Below, in pieces: positions 37,603 through 46,411 of a DNA stretch of 64,000 bases (the stretch's first letter is position 1; the number at the start of each line of letters is the position of its first letter). The translations under genes and the position numbers were made by a program. A model generated the notes under the pieces. That model was not told the DNA's origin. It made no database searches and saw only the letters and a list, made by a program, of their open reading frames with translations. Source of the stretch: Sulfurovum sp. NBC37-1 (GTDB lineage Bacteria > Campylobacterota > Campylobacteria > Campylobacterales > Sulfurovaceae); contig NC_009663.1 of assembly GCF_000010345.1 (NCBI RefSeq), positions 1,612,001 through 1,676,000 of the forward strand, in the 5' to 3' direction.

Positions 37603-38048
37603 CATACAAAGAGTGGTTTGATGCACACGGAGAAAAACACCGAAAAATCATGAAAAAACTTACAGATCTGAGCAATGAAGAGGTCATTGCCTATTTCCGT
37701 TTTGAGAACATGGTCGAAAAAGAGCCGGAGTTCTGCCCGCTCTATGCAGAGAAGAAAAAATGTCACGATATGGAAGTACTGAACTGCTATCTCTGTGCCT
37801 GTCCCTACTTCAGGTTCGATGACAAGGGACTGTATAAAAAAGATAATAAAACATACTACAGTGCCTGCAGTATAGATGCCAAAGAGGGGAAAGAATTCGT
37901 TTCAGACAATGCAGTACATCAGGACTGTAGCAGCTGTCTGCTGCCGCATAAAGAGTCCTTCATCCGAAAAGTGTTCAAACGCGACTGGTTCGAGATGATG
38001 CAGGAAAGTGAAATTATTACCAAACCACCTAATAACCTTCCACGATAA
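37599..38048 (+). CDS. Cysteine-rich small protein, unknown function
   Basis: 149 residues, no signal peptide. Ten cysteines arranged as CPLY...KKC, CYLCACPYFRF, SACS and DCSSCLLPH suggest metal binding (a zinc ribbon or Fe-S cluster). N-terminal part is charged and helical. Translationally coupled to the membrane protein before it. The 3' end overlaps the convergent L,D-transpeptidase gene by 20 bases. Confidence 0.7.
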   Translation: MTYKEWFDAHGEKHRKIMKKLTDLSNEEVIAYFRFENMVEKEPEFCPLYAEKKKCHDMEVLNCYLCACPYFRFDDKGLYKKDNKTYYSACSIDAKEGKEFVSDNAVHQDCSSCLLPHKESFIRKVFKRDWFEMMQESEIITKPPNNLPR

Positions 38049-38529
38049 AGTAATCATCATAAGCATTATAATGACCTTTACGTTGTTGCCGATGCATGAC
38101 GTACCAGTCCTCGATATCGCCTTCGACATAAACAGAAGTACCGACCCTTGCCCATTTATACATACGCTGTGCAAATCCGTTTTTCAGTCTGATACAGCCA
38201 TGTGAAGCCGGCCCTCTTTTGGGTACATACCCAAGATGCATTGCAATACCGCTGTTAGTAAGACGCAGCATATAGTTCATTTTCGCACCGCCATTGGGTT
38301 TGGGCCAGAGATTCGATTTGTGATGTTTCTTCTTCTGCAATATCAGGTATTCACCCTCCGGCGTTTCGCGTCCGCGCATACCGGTAGAGATCGGACCATC
38401 GAACATAATCACTCCGTCTTCTATGGCATAGGCACGCTGTTCGGAAAGATCGACCACGATCTCCTTGTAGGCAAAAATATCTGGTGAGAATATGAACAGG
38501 ATCATTAAAACTGTCAGTAATCTAATCAT
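38029..38529 (-). CDS. L,D-transpeptidase (YkuD family)
   Basis: 166 residues with a signal peptide (LLTVLMILFIFSPDIFA). The YkuD catalytic signature is complete: HLGY followed by SHGCIRLKNG, with the cysteine nucleophile. Periplasmic enzyme that makes 3-3 peptidoglycan cross-links or attaches proteins to the wall. The next gene on the same strand upstream encodes a peptidoglycan-binding protein, in line with a cell-wall role. Confidence 0.9.
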   Translation of the reverse strand: MIRLLTVLMILFIFSPDIFAYKEIVVDLSEQRAYAIEDGVIMFDGPISTGMRGRETPEGEYLILQKKKHHKSNLWPKPNGGAKMNYMLRLTNSGIAMHLGYVPKRGPASHGCIRLKNGFAQRMYKWARVGTSVYVEGDIEDWYVMHRQQRKGHYNAYDDYFIVEGY

Positions 38530-38557
38530 GTGAACCCTTTTTATGCATCAGATATCA

Positions 38558-38607
38558 GGGTACCTATAGTAACCATAGATGAGTATCCAGGGTTTTTAGA
38601 GGTTCCC
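38558..38607. repeat. Short hairpin with GGGTACCT ends
   Basis: 50 bases: GGGTACCTATAGTAACC on the left against GGGAACCTCTAAAAACCC read from the right. Likely a small relative of the palindromic elements at 6299 and 40597. It sits between two cell-wall genes. Confidence 0.55.
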
Positions 38608-38616
38608 ATCAGACAG

Positions 38617-39408
38617 TTACTGCAATATCATTGTATTATCGATATCCTCATTTGTGCCCTTCTCTATCGGCTTGGCTTGCAATATATGCGTAGTAGGCTG
38701 GACCTGTCTGTTTTGCGTACCTTTAAGAGTCGCGATCGTATCTTCGATATTCTTGTCATTCATCTGTTTGGCTGTACTGATCAGCTGATACTCCTCTTCA
38801 TAATCAAGCGACGGACCGTATGACAAGCCGTTTGCAGCTTTATACTCAGAAATTGCCTTACGTGTCCCCGGGCCTACGGCACCATCTATCCTGGAAAAGT
38901 AAAAACCGTGTATTTTCAACGCCGTCTGGAGCTTTCTGCCTTTTGTACGCTTATCCGTCCCTCTGGCGATAAGATTTTTGTCAAACTCAAAAAGGGTACC
39001 CAGATAGATCAGTGCATCTCGTGTTTCAGGTTTCAAAGAAGCATTATTGCTGATTTCATATGCCATATTCATCGCTTTGATCGCGGAACGTGTTTCATAT
39101 GAGTTAATCTCACCATCAATCCTGCCATGATAGAACCCAAGACTTGTAAGCGCCCTCTGAATCTTCATTTCCGGAGTATCTTTTGGGACTGCAGCATGTT
39201 TTTTGTGTTTTTTATGTTTCGTTGACCTGTAATGGTGCTGTGTCGATGACGGATGGCTGGTATGCCGGTTGCTGTTATATACTTCATTGGTAATCACGGA
39301 ACCGACCGCCCCACCTACCAATCCTCCGACAACCGCATCTCCAAAATCTGCATAAGCAACATTTACAGTTACGAAAGCACCTATGGTCAAAACAGATAAT
39401 TTTTTCAT
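38617..39408 (-). CDS. Exported protein with two peptidoglycan-binding domains
   Basis: 263 residues from ATG 39408. Signal peptide (LSVLTIGAFVTVNVAYA), a Gly-rich segment (VVGGLVGGAVGSVI), a Lys/His-rich linker (TKHKKHKKHA), then two PG_binding_1 modules (IQRALTSLGFYHGRIDGEIN and LQTALKIHGFYFSRIDGAVG). Likely a periplasmic wall-associated protein. Neighbour of the L,D-transpeptidase. Confidence 0.8.
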   Translation of the reverse strand: MKKLSVLTIGAFVTVNVAYADFGDAVVGGLVGGAVGSVITNEVYNSNRHTSHPSSTQHHYRSTKHKKHKKHAAVPKDTPEMKIQRALTSLGFYHGRIDGEINSYETRSAIKAMNMAYEISNNASLKPETRDALIYLGTLFEFDKNLIARGTDKRTKGRKLQTALKIHGFYFSRIDGAVGPGTRKAISEYKAANGLSYGPSLDYEEEYQLISTAKQMNDKNIEDTIATLKGTQNRQVQPTTHILQAKPIEKGTNEDIDNTMILQ

Positions 39409-39692
39409 AGTGAACATTAACTATTCCTCCTTTTTAAAAGATATTATAGTGCTTCTGCGGTTCAAGGTCAAGATATACACTGCCAAAATTTATTTCACTT
39501 ATTATTCCACAAAGAATATTAGGAGTATAATGAAAAATTGAAGGTGAGATAAAAATCAGCAAAAGTAGTGGGAATATGAAAATAAAAAAGCATATGAAGA
39601 AGAACTGGCGATCGTTACTCTGCCGATCAAAAAAACCGGGAAGATCCTGGATGAGCTGAATAACAATACAAAAAATTCAAAAGGAGAAAAAT

Positions 39693-40589
39693 ATGGAAAA
39701 AAATAATCAGAACCAGATCGAAGTCAACGGGGAGATGGTCTCTCTTGACGACCTGATCAAAGAATACAGCAAAGCAAGGACACAAAAAAGTACAGAAAAC
39801 AAAGCCATAAGCAAAAGAAAACATGAACAGGCCCTCAAACCCTACCAGGCAGAGCTTATCAAGCTTCAGAAACATCTTGAAGAGACGAACCAGAAGATGA
39901 TCATTCTTTTCGAGGGACGCGATGCTGCCGGAAAAGGCGGGACCATACGAAGGGTGACACGCTACATGAATGAAAAGCACTACCGCGTGGTCGCTCTGGG
40001 AAAACCGACCGAAGAACAGAAGACGCAGTGGTTCTACCAAAAATATATCGCGCACTTTCCAAGGGGAGGCGAGATCATCCTGTTTGACCGAAGCTGGTAC
40101 AACCGTGCCATGGTGGAATCTGTATTCGGATTCTGTACCCAAAAAGAGTATGACGATTTCATGAAGGGTGTCAAAGGTTTTGAAAAAGACTTGACCCGGC
40201 AGGGAACCATCCTGATCAAACTCTATTTCTCCGTCACAAAAGATGAGCAGGCAAGAAGGTTCGAGCGAAGAAAGACCGACCCACTCAGACAGTGGAAGCT
40301 CAGCGAGATCGATGTGCAGGCCCAGGACAGATGGGATGACTTTACCGATACAAAATATGAAATGCTCAAGCGAACCCATTCACATAACGCACCCTGGACC
40401 GTTGTCCGTTCCAATGACAAGCACAAAGCAAGACTTGAAGTACTCAAGGTGATCCTGAACAGTATCAACTATGCAAACAGGGACGAAGCGATCGATTATA
40501 CGCTTGATCCCGAAGTGGTCATCTCCGGTGCGAGGGAGATAGAGATCATGGATGCACAGCGTACAAGCAGCGGAAAATTCATAGGGTAA
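39693..40589 (+). CDS. ppk2: Polyphosphate kinase 2
   Basis: 298 residues. Walker A FEGRDAAGKGG, Walker B FDRSWYNRAMVESVFGF, and the lid RFERRKTDPLRQWKLSEID are those of PPK2 class I. The enzyme transfers phosphate between polyphosphate and nucleoside diphosphates, usually favouring NTP or NDP formation. AAAGGAG is seven bases before the ATG. The 150 bases upstream contain coding-like fragments discussed under findings. Confidence 0.93.
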   Translation: MEKNNQNQIEVNGEMVSLDDLIKEYSKARTQKSTENKAISKRKHEQALKPYQAELIKLQKHLEETNQKMIILFEGRDAAGKGGTIRRVTRYMNEKHYRVVALGKPTEEQKTQWFYQKYIAHFPRGGEIILFDRSWYNRAMVESVFGFCTQKEYDDFMKGVKGFEKDLTRQGTILIKLYFSVTKDEQARRFERRKTDPLRQWKLSEIDVQAQDRWDDFTDTKYEMLKRTHSHNAPWTVVRSNDKHKARLEVLKVILNSINYANRDEAIDYTLDPEVVISGAREIEIMDAQRTSSGKFIG

Positions 40590-40596
40590 TACTTTA

Positions 40597-40769
40597 GGGA
40601 ACCTCTAATAATAGGTAATGCCCACAATGGGTTTTGCAAATGTGAGATTGTGCAAGAGATTTTCAAGTCCTAGCCCTAGCTAAGACGAAGTAAATATCTT
40701 GCGCAAGATTGCGTTTGCAAAGCCAACCCTACGGGCATCACTAGCTTTCGCCTATTTTTAGAGGTACCC
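40597..40769. mobile_element. Long palindromic element (MITE-like), copy 2
   Basis: 173 bases with inverted ends GGGAACCTCTAATAATAGG and, reading from the right, GGGTACCTCTAAAAATAGG. Almost the whole element folds on itself: GGGTTTTGCAAATGTGAG... on the left matches GGCTTTGCAAACGCAATC... from the right. The core is clearly related to copy 1 at 6299-6564. It lies between ppk2 and a DUF1566 gene. Confidence 0.78.
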
Positions 40770-40775
40770 TTTATC

Positions 40776-41183
40776 CTACCGGGAACCTCTGACACATCGT
40801 ACATAGAGTGTCCGGTCCTGTCTAGAGGGCTCTGTTTCACCATACCTAAAAGAGAGTCTCCATGCCTCTCTTTTCTGATCTCCTGCAAAAAGAGTCGCTG
40901 TCCAGAACCACTCTTCGACACGCATATCAAAGCCATATTTAAGTGCTGGCCGTTCCCGTCTCATATCGACGATGGTATAGAGTTCGGCCAAAGTCGGGAG
41001 ACGCCAATCCTCAAAACCATCCACTTTGAGCTGCTCACAATATTTCTTTGCATCGCTGTAGCTCTTCGTCACTTCGGCGACAGCCTGATCATCCTGCCAT
41101 ACAAGCCCTGTTTTGTCATCCAGCTTGGAAGAGGCCCCGAACAGGACCGAAGCTGTAAGCACCCATACAAATAGCGATTTCAT
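40776..41183 (-). CDS. DUF1566 (Lcl C-terminal-like) exported protein, copy 2
   Basis: 135 residues. Signal peptide (SLFVWVLTASVLFGASS), then the DUF1566 pattern: GLVWQDD, YCEQLKVDGFEDWRLPTLAE, EWFWTATLFA and a terminal YVRCVRG. The fold is a C-type-lectin-like domain. It overlaps the preceding paralogue by four bases (ATGA). Its last codons include GGGAACCTCTG, similar to the end of the neighbouring palindromic element. Confidence 0.8.
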   Translation of the reverse strand: MKSLFVWVLTASVLFGASSKLDDKTGLVWQDDQAVAEVTKSYSDAKKYCEQLKVDGFEDWRLPTLAELYTIVDMRRERPALKYGFDMRVEEWFWTATLFAGDQKREAWRLSFRYGETEPSRQDRTLYVRCVRGSR

Positions 41184-41641
41184 TTGTTCTCCTTTGCAGA
41201 TACCTCAGGAACATCTCTGACGCAGCGTACTGCATGGTTGGTGGTTTTGTAGCTGTAAAAGCTCTTGCCTGTCCTAAAATCGATCGTCCAGGCACGGGAA
41301 ACATTGGGAGCAAAAGTCGTAGAGGTCCAGTAGGTCCCCTCCTCCGTAAAATCAAATGCCGGATTGATCGCAGGCTTGATGCGCTTGTAGTCCACGATCG
41401 AAAAAAGCTCTTTGAACGTCGGCAGTCTCCAATGCTCCATACCGGCAAGCTCAAGTTTGTCACAATACGCCACAGCATCATCCCAGTCTTCTGAACTCTC
41501 TTTGGAGTCCAGAGTATCCTGCCAGTAGATACCGCTCCTCTTGTCCAGCACCACACCGGACAACCCTTTTGCACTTACAGCACTGCTTAAGCCCACCACA
41601 AAAACGGCAAGCAGAAGAATATTATATTTTTTCATACGCAT
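41180..41641 (-). CDS. DUF1566 (Lcl C-terminal-like) exported protein, copy 1
   Basis: 153 residues. Signal peptide (ILLLAVFVVGLSSAVSA), then SGIYWQDT, YCDKLELAGMEHWRLPTFKE, YWTSTTFAPN and HAVRCVRD. A diverged tandem duplicate of the gene that follows. DUF1566 domains occur in surface and periplasmic proteins; the ligand is unknown. Confidence 0.8.
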   Translation of the reverse strand: MRMKKYNILLLAVFVVGLSSAVSAKGLSGVVLDKRSGIYWQDTLDSKESSEDWDDAVAYCDKLELAGMEHWRLPTFKELFSIVDYKRIKPAINPAFDFTEEGTYWTSTTFAPNVSRAWTIDFRTGKSFYSYKTTNHAVRCVRDVPEVSAKENK

Positions 41642-41684
41642 TCCTATTTTGAATTTTGTCTATTATAGCAAGATATATTTTTAG

Positions 41685-41731
41685 GGAACTTCTATTCTGA
41701 TTTCATATTTCAGGTCAGATAGAACCTGCCG
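41685..41731. repeat. Short hairpin with GGGAACTTCTA end
   Basis: GGGAACTTCTATTCTGA pairs with TCAGATAGAACCTGCC across a 13-base loop, upstream of the DUF6394 gene. A possible further small member of the GGGnAC family. Confidence 0.45.
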
Positions 41732-41822
41732 TATCACCTGCTCACTATTCTTCCACATACCTCTCTATTATTAAAATCATTTTTGGCTATACTTTATATC
41801 AGTAAGACGCAAGGAGTAACAT

Positions 41823-42203
41823 ATGAATACAGAAAAAGTAATATCGGGGTTTTTCTTTATCTTGGCTATGACGATCAACTTCGGATTCTTTTACGGAGAT
41901 CCCTCTAATATCGAATATCACAGTGCCTATGAACTTTTCGCTGCGATCATCATCAACCTGATCGCTACGGTACTGAAACTGGGAGATAAAACCCAGCTGG
42001 GATCGGTTCTGCTTGCCACCAGTCTTGTCGCCGACATCCAGCTCATCGCTTCTGCCAGTATCTGGGCACTTGCCCTCTATGTAGGACACGGACTGAACAA
42101 CGAAAGTACCCTGGCGGTCGTCTCTCTTTCCGGTGGGGCACTGCTTGCCAACATCGTATCTGTCCTCCTATTCATTGGAGACACACTTAAATCCAAGCGA
42201 TAA
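41823..42203 (+). CDS. DUF6394-like membrane protein
   Basis: 126 residues, three to four membrane helices (VISGFFFILAMTINFGFFYG, LFAAIIINLIATVLKLG, LLATSLVADIQLIASASIWA, GALLANIVSVLLFIGD). Precedes a potassium-channel gene by three bases with the same orientation, so it may be an auxiliary membrane subunit of that channel. AAGGAG precedes the start codon. Confidence 0.75.
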   Translation: MNTEKVISGFFFILAMTINFGFFYGDPSNIEYHSAYELFAAIIINLIATVLKLGDKTQLGSVLLATSLVADIQLIASASIWALALYVGHGLNNESTLAVVSLSGGALLANIVSVLLFIGDTLKSKR

Positions 42204-42206
42204 CAC

Positions 42207-43889
42207 ATGGAAGGAAACAACACCATTTGGATCATTATCCGCCGAATGCGGATGCCTTTTTTGGTGATCATTATTACATTTGCCGTCTCCATTCTCGGAC
42301 TTACCTTGATCCCGGGAATGGATGATCAGGGAAAACCGTACCATATGGGCTTTTTTGATGCATTTTATTTTGTCAGCTATATGGCTTCAACCATCGGGTT
42401 TGGAGAAGCACCCTATACTTTTACCTACCCTCAGCGCCTCTGGGTCTCTTTTTGTATCTATCTCACAGTGATCGGATGGTTTTACGGTATCGGCACTATT
42501 ATTGCGCTCATACAGGACCAGAAGCTGGCACGCGAACTTTCCATTGCACGTTTTCGAAACAAGATCTCCAAGATAAGTGAACCTTTCATCATCATACTGG
42601 GGTACAACAATGTCACGCACAAGATCATAGGTTGGCTCAACCGGGCAGCCATCCGGGTGGTGGTGATCGACAAAAACAATGAAAAGATCAACACGCTGGA
42701 ACTTGAGAACTTTATTCCCGAAGTACCGGCGCTCACGGCAGATGTGACACAGCCGGAAGTACTCAAACTGGCCGGTATCCATAAAAAGAACTGCGAGGGT
42801 GTCATTTCCCTCTTCGACAATGACCTTAAAAATACCAAGATCGCCCTGATGTGCCGCCTGCTGAACAAGCATCTCAAGCTTGTCATCAAATCAACGACCC
42901 CCAGTCAAACAGAACACCTGCATAATCTCGGCATCCGCTATATAGAGGATCCATTTCGGTTTGTTTCAAACCGTTTCTATCTTGCTCTGACCTCTACGGA
43001 CCTTTGGCTGCTGGAAATGTGGATCTTCGGGCACATTCTCAAAATAAGAGATCGTGAAATACTGCCGAAGGGCGACTATATACTTTGCGGTTACGGCCGG
43101 ATGGGTCAGGCACTCGGTGAAGCATTGAAAAAAGCAGATATCCCCTATACCTACATCGATCTCAAAACCTCTGAATACAAAAGTAAAAAACAAAGTGCCA
43201 TATTCGGGGATGCGGAAGATCATGATATTCTGCTCCAGGCAGGCGTAAAGAAAGCATCGGTCATCATCGCTGCCACCAAGGACGATCTGATCAACCTGAC
43301 CATTCTCTCCACCGCAAAAAAATTCAATAAACATATCTATACCATTGCGAGAGAAAATACACTGGACGATCTCAGCATTTTCAAATCGGCACGCATCAAC
43401 CGTGTCTACATTCTGGAACAGATCCTTTCAGAATTCACCTACCTCTTTATCGCCCGTCCTCTTGCCTATAAATTTGTAAGGCTGATTCACAGTCAGCATG
43501 AAATGTGGGGGAAGAGACTGGTAGAACGAATGCAGAAAAAAATAGGAGACAATCCGAAACATTTTGAGATCACTGTCAGCAAAGAACAGACTTATGCACT
43601 CTATCATGAACTGACCAGGGGAACGGTGATCACACTGGAGACGCTAAAACGTTCAAGGGAAAATTACCGAAAACCGTTGAAACTGATCTTTCTTCTTGCC
43701 GTCGATGACACTTCCGTCAACTTGCTTCCGGAAGATGATCTGATACTCAAGCCCGGAATGCAGTTTCTCATTGCATCTACTTCCGAAGCCCAAAGTGACT
43801 TTGAATACATTACCAACAATTATTACGAACTTTACTATGTTATGACAGGCAAAGAGAAAGAATTTGGTTTACGGCAGCATAATCATTAG
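42207..43889 (+). CDS. Two-helix potassium channel with two RCK domains
   Basis: 560 residues. Two membrane helices (FLVIIITFAVSILGLTLIPG and LWVSFCIYLTVIGWFYGIG) frame a pore loop with TIGFGEAP in place of the usual TVGYGD. Then two TrkA-N domains (IIILGYNNVTHKIIGWL; ILCGYGRMGQALGEAL) with TrkA-C-like parts, as in large gating-ring channels. The altered filter leaves the ion selectivity open. Coupled to the DUF6394 gene. Confidence 0.85.
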   Translation: MEGNNTIWIIIRRMRMPFLVIIITFAVSILGLTLIPGMDDQGKPYHMGFFDAFYFVSYMASTIGFGEAPYTFTYPQRLWVSFCIYLTVIGWFYGIGTIIALIQDQKLARELSIARFRNKISKISEPFIIILGYNNVTHKIIGWLNRAAIRVVVIDKNNEKINTLELENFIPEVPALTADVTQPEVLKLAGIHKKNCEGVISLFDNDLKNTKIALMCRLLNKHLKLVIKSTTPSQTEHLHNLGIRYIEDPFRFVSNRFYLALTSTDLWLLEMWIFGHILKIRDREILPKGDYILCGYGRMGQALGEALKKADIPYTYIDLKTSEYKSKKQSAIFGDAEDHDILLQAGVKKASVIIAATKDDLINLTILSTAKKFNKHIYTIARENTLDDLSIFKSARINRVYILEQILSEFTYLFIARPLAYKFVRLIHSQHEMWGKRLVERMQKKIGDNPKHFEITVSKEQTYALYHELTRGTVITLETLKRSRENYRKPLKLIFLLAVDDTSVNLLPEDDLILKPGMQFLIASTSEAQSDFEYITNNYYELYYVMTGKEKEFGLRQHNH

Positions 43890-43930
43890 GGCACTTCTTC
43901 ACAGATATACCAGATACGGTTCTTTTCCAT

Positions 43931-44722
43931 TCAGAACCGAAGTTGTTCCGCTTCTTTTCTCTCTTTCTGTGCCTTATTCCAGAAGAATTCTTTCTGTTTT
44001 AGCCAATGTTCAAGCGTATAGTCCAGGTCCGGCCAGTCTGCTGCCATATTGGCATACATCCAGACTAGATCGAGAGGAGACTTTTGAAATACCTCTTCAA
44101 AGCTCTTACCCTTGTATTTACCAAAAGTAATTTTTTCAAGCATCATAGGTTCAGCAGTAAGTGAAACTAAAGCATCAATGCCTCCCTCCACCCTTTCCAA
44201 CAGCTCTTCAAAAAGAACATAATGCCATAAAGCATCACTGAGTGCATCATGCGCATCAAGATTGCTTAAGCCGATCTGTTTTGCGATGGCTTCTGCTTTT
44301 TGGGTCAGCTTGTACCGGGTAATGAGGTCTTCCAGTTTATAACTGCCCGCCTCTTTCAAGAGCAGTCTGGCACACTTGTCCGTATCGACCTTCTGCATCT
44401 CCAATATAAGCTCTTCATGCTCCAGCATGGCAACATCAAGTTCATTACCATGCGCAATGAAATAGTTGGCAGGGCTGTTCCCTTTTTCAAGTTCTATGAA
44501 TGCATCCGTCTCATAGGGCCAGTATTTGTCTTCGAGCATGGCGTTAGTGATGTTGTGTATAGCTACCACCGTATCGTTCATCTCTATATCGGTATAGCAG
44601 AGGTCATTGAACGCTTCTATTTTGTCACCCTGAACTTTTAGGAAGGCAAGCTGAATGAGCCTGTCGTTCTTCAGGTCAACACCTGTCGATTCTACGTCAA
44701 CAAAATAGAGTGTGGGGGTCAT
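43931..44722 (-). CDS. DEDDh 3'-5' exonuclease with DUF3820-like C-terminus
   Basis: 263 residues. Exonuclease motifs: Exo I FVDVESTGVD, Exo II around FIAHGNELDVAML, Exo III HDALSDALWHY. The C-terminal part ITFGKYKGKSFEEVFQKSPL matches the DUF3820 pattern, as in exonuclease X-type proteins. Probably degrades single-strand or frayed DNA in repair. Gap of 41 bases to the convergent channel gene. Confidence 0.85.
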   Translation of the reverse strand: MTPTLYFVDVESTGVDLKNDRLIQLAFLKVQGDKIEAFNDLCYTDIEMNDTVVAIHNITNAMLEDKYWPYETDAFIELEKGNSPANYFIAHGNELDVAMLEHEELILEMQKVDTDKCARLLLKEAGSYKLEDLITRYKLTQKAEAIAKQIGLSNLDAHDALSDALWHYVLFEELLERVEGGIDALVSLTAEPMMLEKITFGKYKGKSFEEVFQKSPLDLVWMYANMAADWPDLDYTLEHWLKQKEFFWNKAQKERKEAEQLRF

Positions 44723-44803
44723 TGGGGTTCCTTTAGTGTTTTGGTAACTATTTCTATATACTTAACCGTCCGTATACTGTCTGCTCGTATATTGGACGTC
44801 ATT

Positions 44804-45607
44804 CTAAAAGTCATGCATCGCCCGTGAAAGCATCTGCTGCCTGTTCAAGAAGCACTTCTCGTACATCTCCCGCTCCATATACTTTTTAAGCACCTTTTTT
44901 GGAACGACAAAAGAAGGAAGCCCGGACGATCCCGGTGCGATCTCGTATTTGCCGTACTGTATCAGAAGCCCTTCGTCCGTGATGGCGAAGTAACCAGGCT
45001 GCCTGAAGTTCAGCAACTGTTCCGTCACTTTGAAGTGTGAGAGAAAACCCTCATCGGCGATCTCTTTGACCACACGTTTGAGCACATACAGATCAAATGC
45101 CATACTGTGGCCGAACAGCTCTTCCCAGTCAAGGCGCATGCCATAGTCCCTGTCGTAAACGTAATGGGAGTTATTCCCGTTTCCGTGAGCCGCCCCCGCG
45201 CCGTACTGGTACTGCGAAACTTCTATAGTGGCGATATTTTCACCCAGGTACTCGAGGCTCTCTTCATAGTTGTATTCGCTGACATGCACATCTTCCATCC
45301 TGCATTCCGTCAGATTGGTCTCTACCAGATACGTTTCATCTACCGGCGGAACAGAAAGTGTATCGCTGAGGATGTCTCCGAGCATGAACTCCCGGTGTCT
45401 GATCAGCTGTAGTCTCTGTGAAGGGGTGATATAGCTGTATGCTTCGCAGGCTTTGCCGTCTTCCTCTTTTGTGTCGGTAAAGCGGAGGAGTTTTTTCGTG
45501 CCGACTCTGTAAGTTTTTGCCGTATCAACGGTGTAATCTGCATACGCATTGGTCCCCATAGCTATCATAAAAGCAACAGTGATATATGAAAGCATTTTCC
45601 TTTTCAT
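44804..45607 (-). CDS. Exported DUF3298/RsiV-like protein
   Basis: 267 residues from ATG 45607 (AGGAG upstream). Signal peptide (MLSYITVAFMIAMGTNAYA). The later half has the DUF3298 pattern: AAHGNGNNSHYVYDRDYGMRL, LDWEELFG, FAITDEGLLIQYGKYEIAPG, then VVPKKVLKKY. DUF3298 occurs in the lysozyme-binding anti-sigma factor RsiV and in many lipoproteins; no transmembrane anti-sigma part is seen here. Confidence 0.75.
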   Translation of the reverse strand: MKRKMLSYITVAFMIAMGTNAYADYTVDTAKTYRVGTKKLLRFTDTKEEDGKACEAYSYITPSQRLQLIRHREFMLGDILSDTLSVPPVDETYLVETNLTECRMEDVHVSEYNYEESLEYLGENIATIEVSQYQYGAGAAHGNGNNSHYVYDRDYGMRLDWEELFGHSMAFDLYVLKRVVKEIADEGFLSHFKVTEQLLNFRQPGYFAITDEGLLIQYGKYEIAPGSSGLPSFVVPKKVLKKYMEREMYEKCFLNRQQMLSRAMHDF

Positions 45608-45713
45608 GGGGAACTCCTTGTGCATTTTACACTACCTCCGGCACTTTTGCGAATCGCTGCTCTCGAGATACTGTAATGTACCCTCCCCTATTACTTGCGT
45701 TGTACATTGTTAC

Positions 45714-46220
45714 TTACACGTTCCTCATTTTGTTCTTCCAGTAATTTATCCACGCTCTTCTTAATTCGTATTTACTTACATTTTTATATTTTTTTGGCAA
45801 ATTTCTTCTAAGTCGCATATAGGCTTTGTTGGAAAGATTTTTATTTTTCATAATACACATAAAACCTGTCGCCCCCTGCTGATGACAACCATATACGGTA
45901 AAAGCATCCGGCTTGAACCCGTATTTTTTGAGGTTTTTTATGTTATCTTCCAGTAGCGCTGTAAAGATCTTGTCCTGATTTTCTGGTTTTTTCCATTCTC
46001 GGTGAGGTATATTGAGTTTTCTGGTGTAATGTTTTGCAGTCTTCGGCATGATCTGGTATTTCCCGTAAGCACCTGAACTTTTGTTTACCGTTGTGTATTT
46101 ACCATGGGGTGTTTCAACTTTCACGATCTTTGTTTTGATCTTCTCAAGTGAAGGCTCCCCGCACCCTGACAGTATGATGGCAAAAAGAATTCCGGTTAAT
46201 AAAAACAAATATTTCCTCAT
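45714..46220 (-). CDS. Lipoprotein with lysozyme-like (transglycosylase) fold
   Basis: 168 residues. Lipobox ILSGC after a hydrophobic signal. The motif VETPHGKYTTVNKSSGAYGK followed by YQIMPKTAKHYT resembles the catalytic Glu and GxYQI region of lytic transglycosylases; YGCHQQGATGF is the typical later motif. It would cut peptidoglycan in the periplasm. The C-terminus is very basic (RAWINYWKNKMRNV). Confidence 0.75.
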   Translation of the reverse strand: MRKYLFLLTGILFAIILSGCGEPSLEKIKTKIVKVETPHGKYTTVNKSSGAYGKYQIMPKTAKHYTRKLNIPHREWKKPENQDKIFTALLEDNIKNLKKYGFKPDAFTVYGCHQQGATGFMCIMKNKNLSNKAYMRLRRNLPKKYKNVSKYELRRAWINYWKNKMRNV

Positions 46221-46411
46221 TTTACAATAATCTCCCTCTTCCTAAATAGTATATAGTATAGTATATTCTATAATATTAAGTATAGCACTTTTCAGAAGAA
46301 AATAGAAGGGTATTTCATAAAAATAGCTTTTCAAAGAAGATCTTAGGTTAAATTTGCATCCAAAAAAAGCAATAAAATTCTCCACAATTGGGAAAATCTG
46401 TCGTTAGTCTC

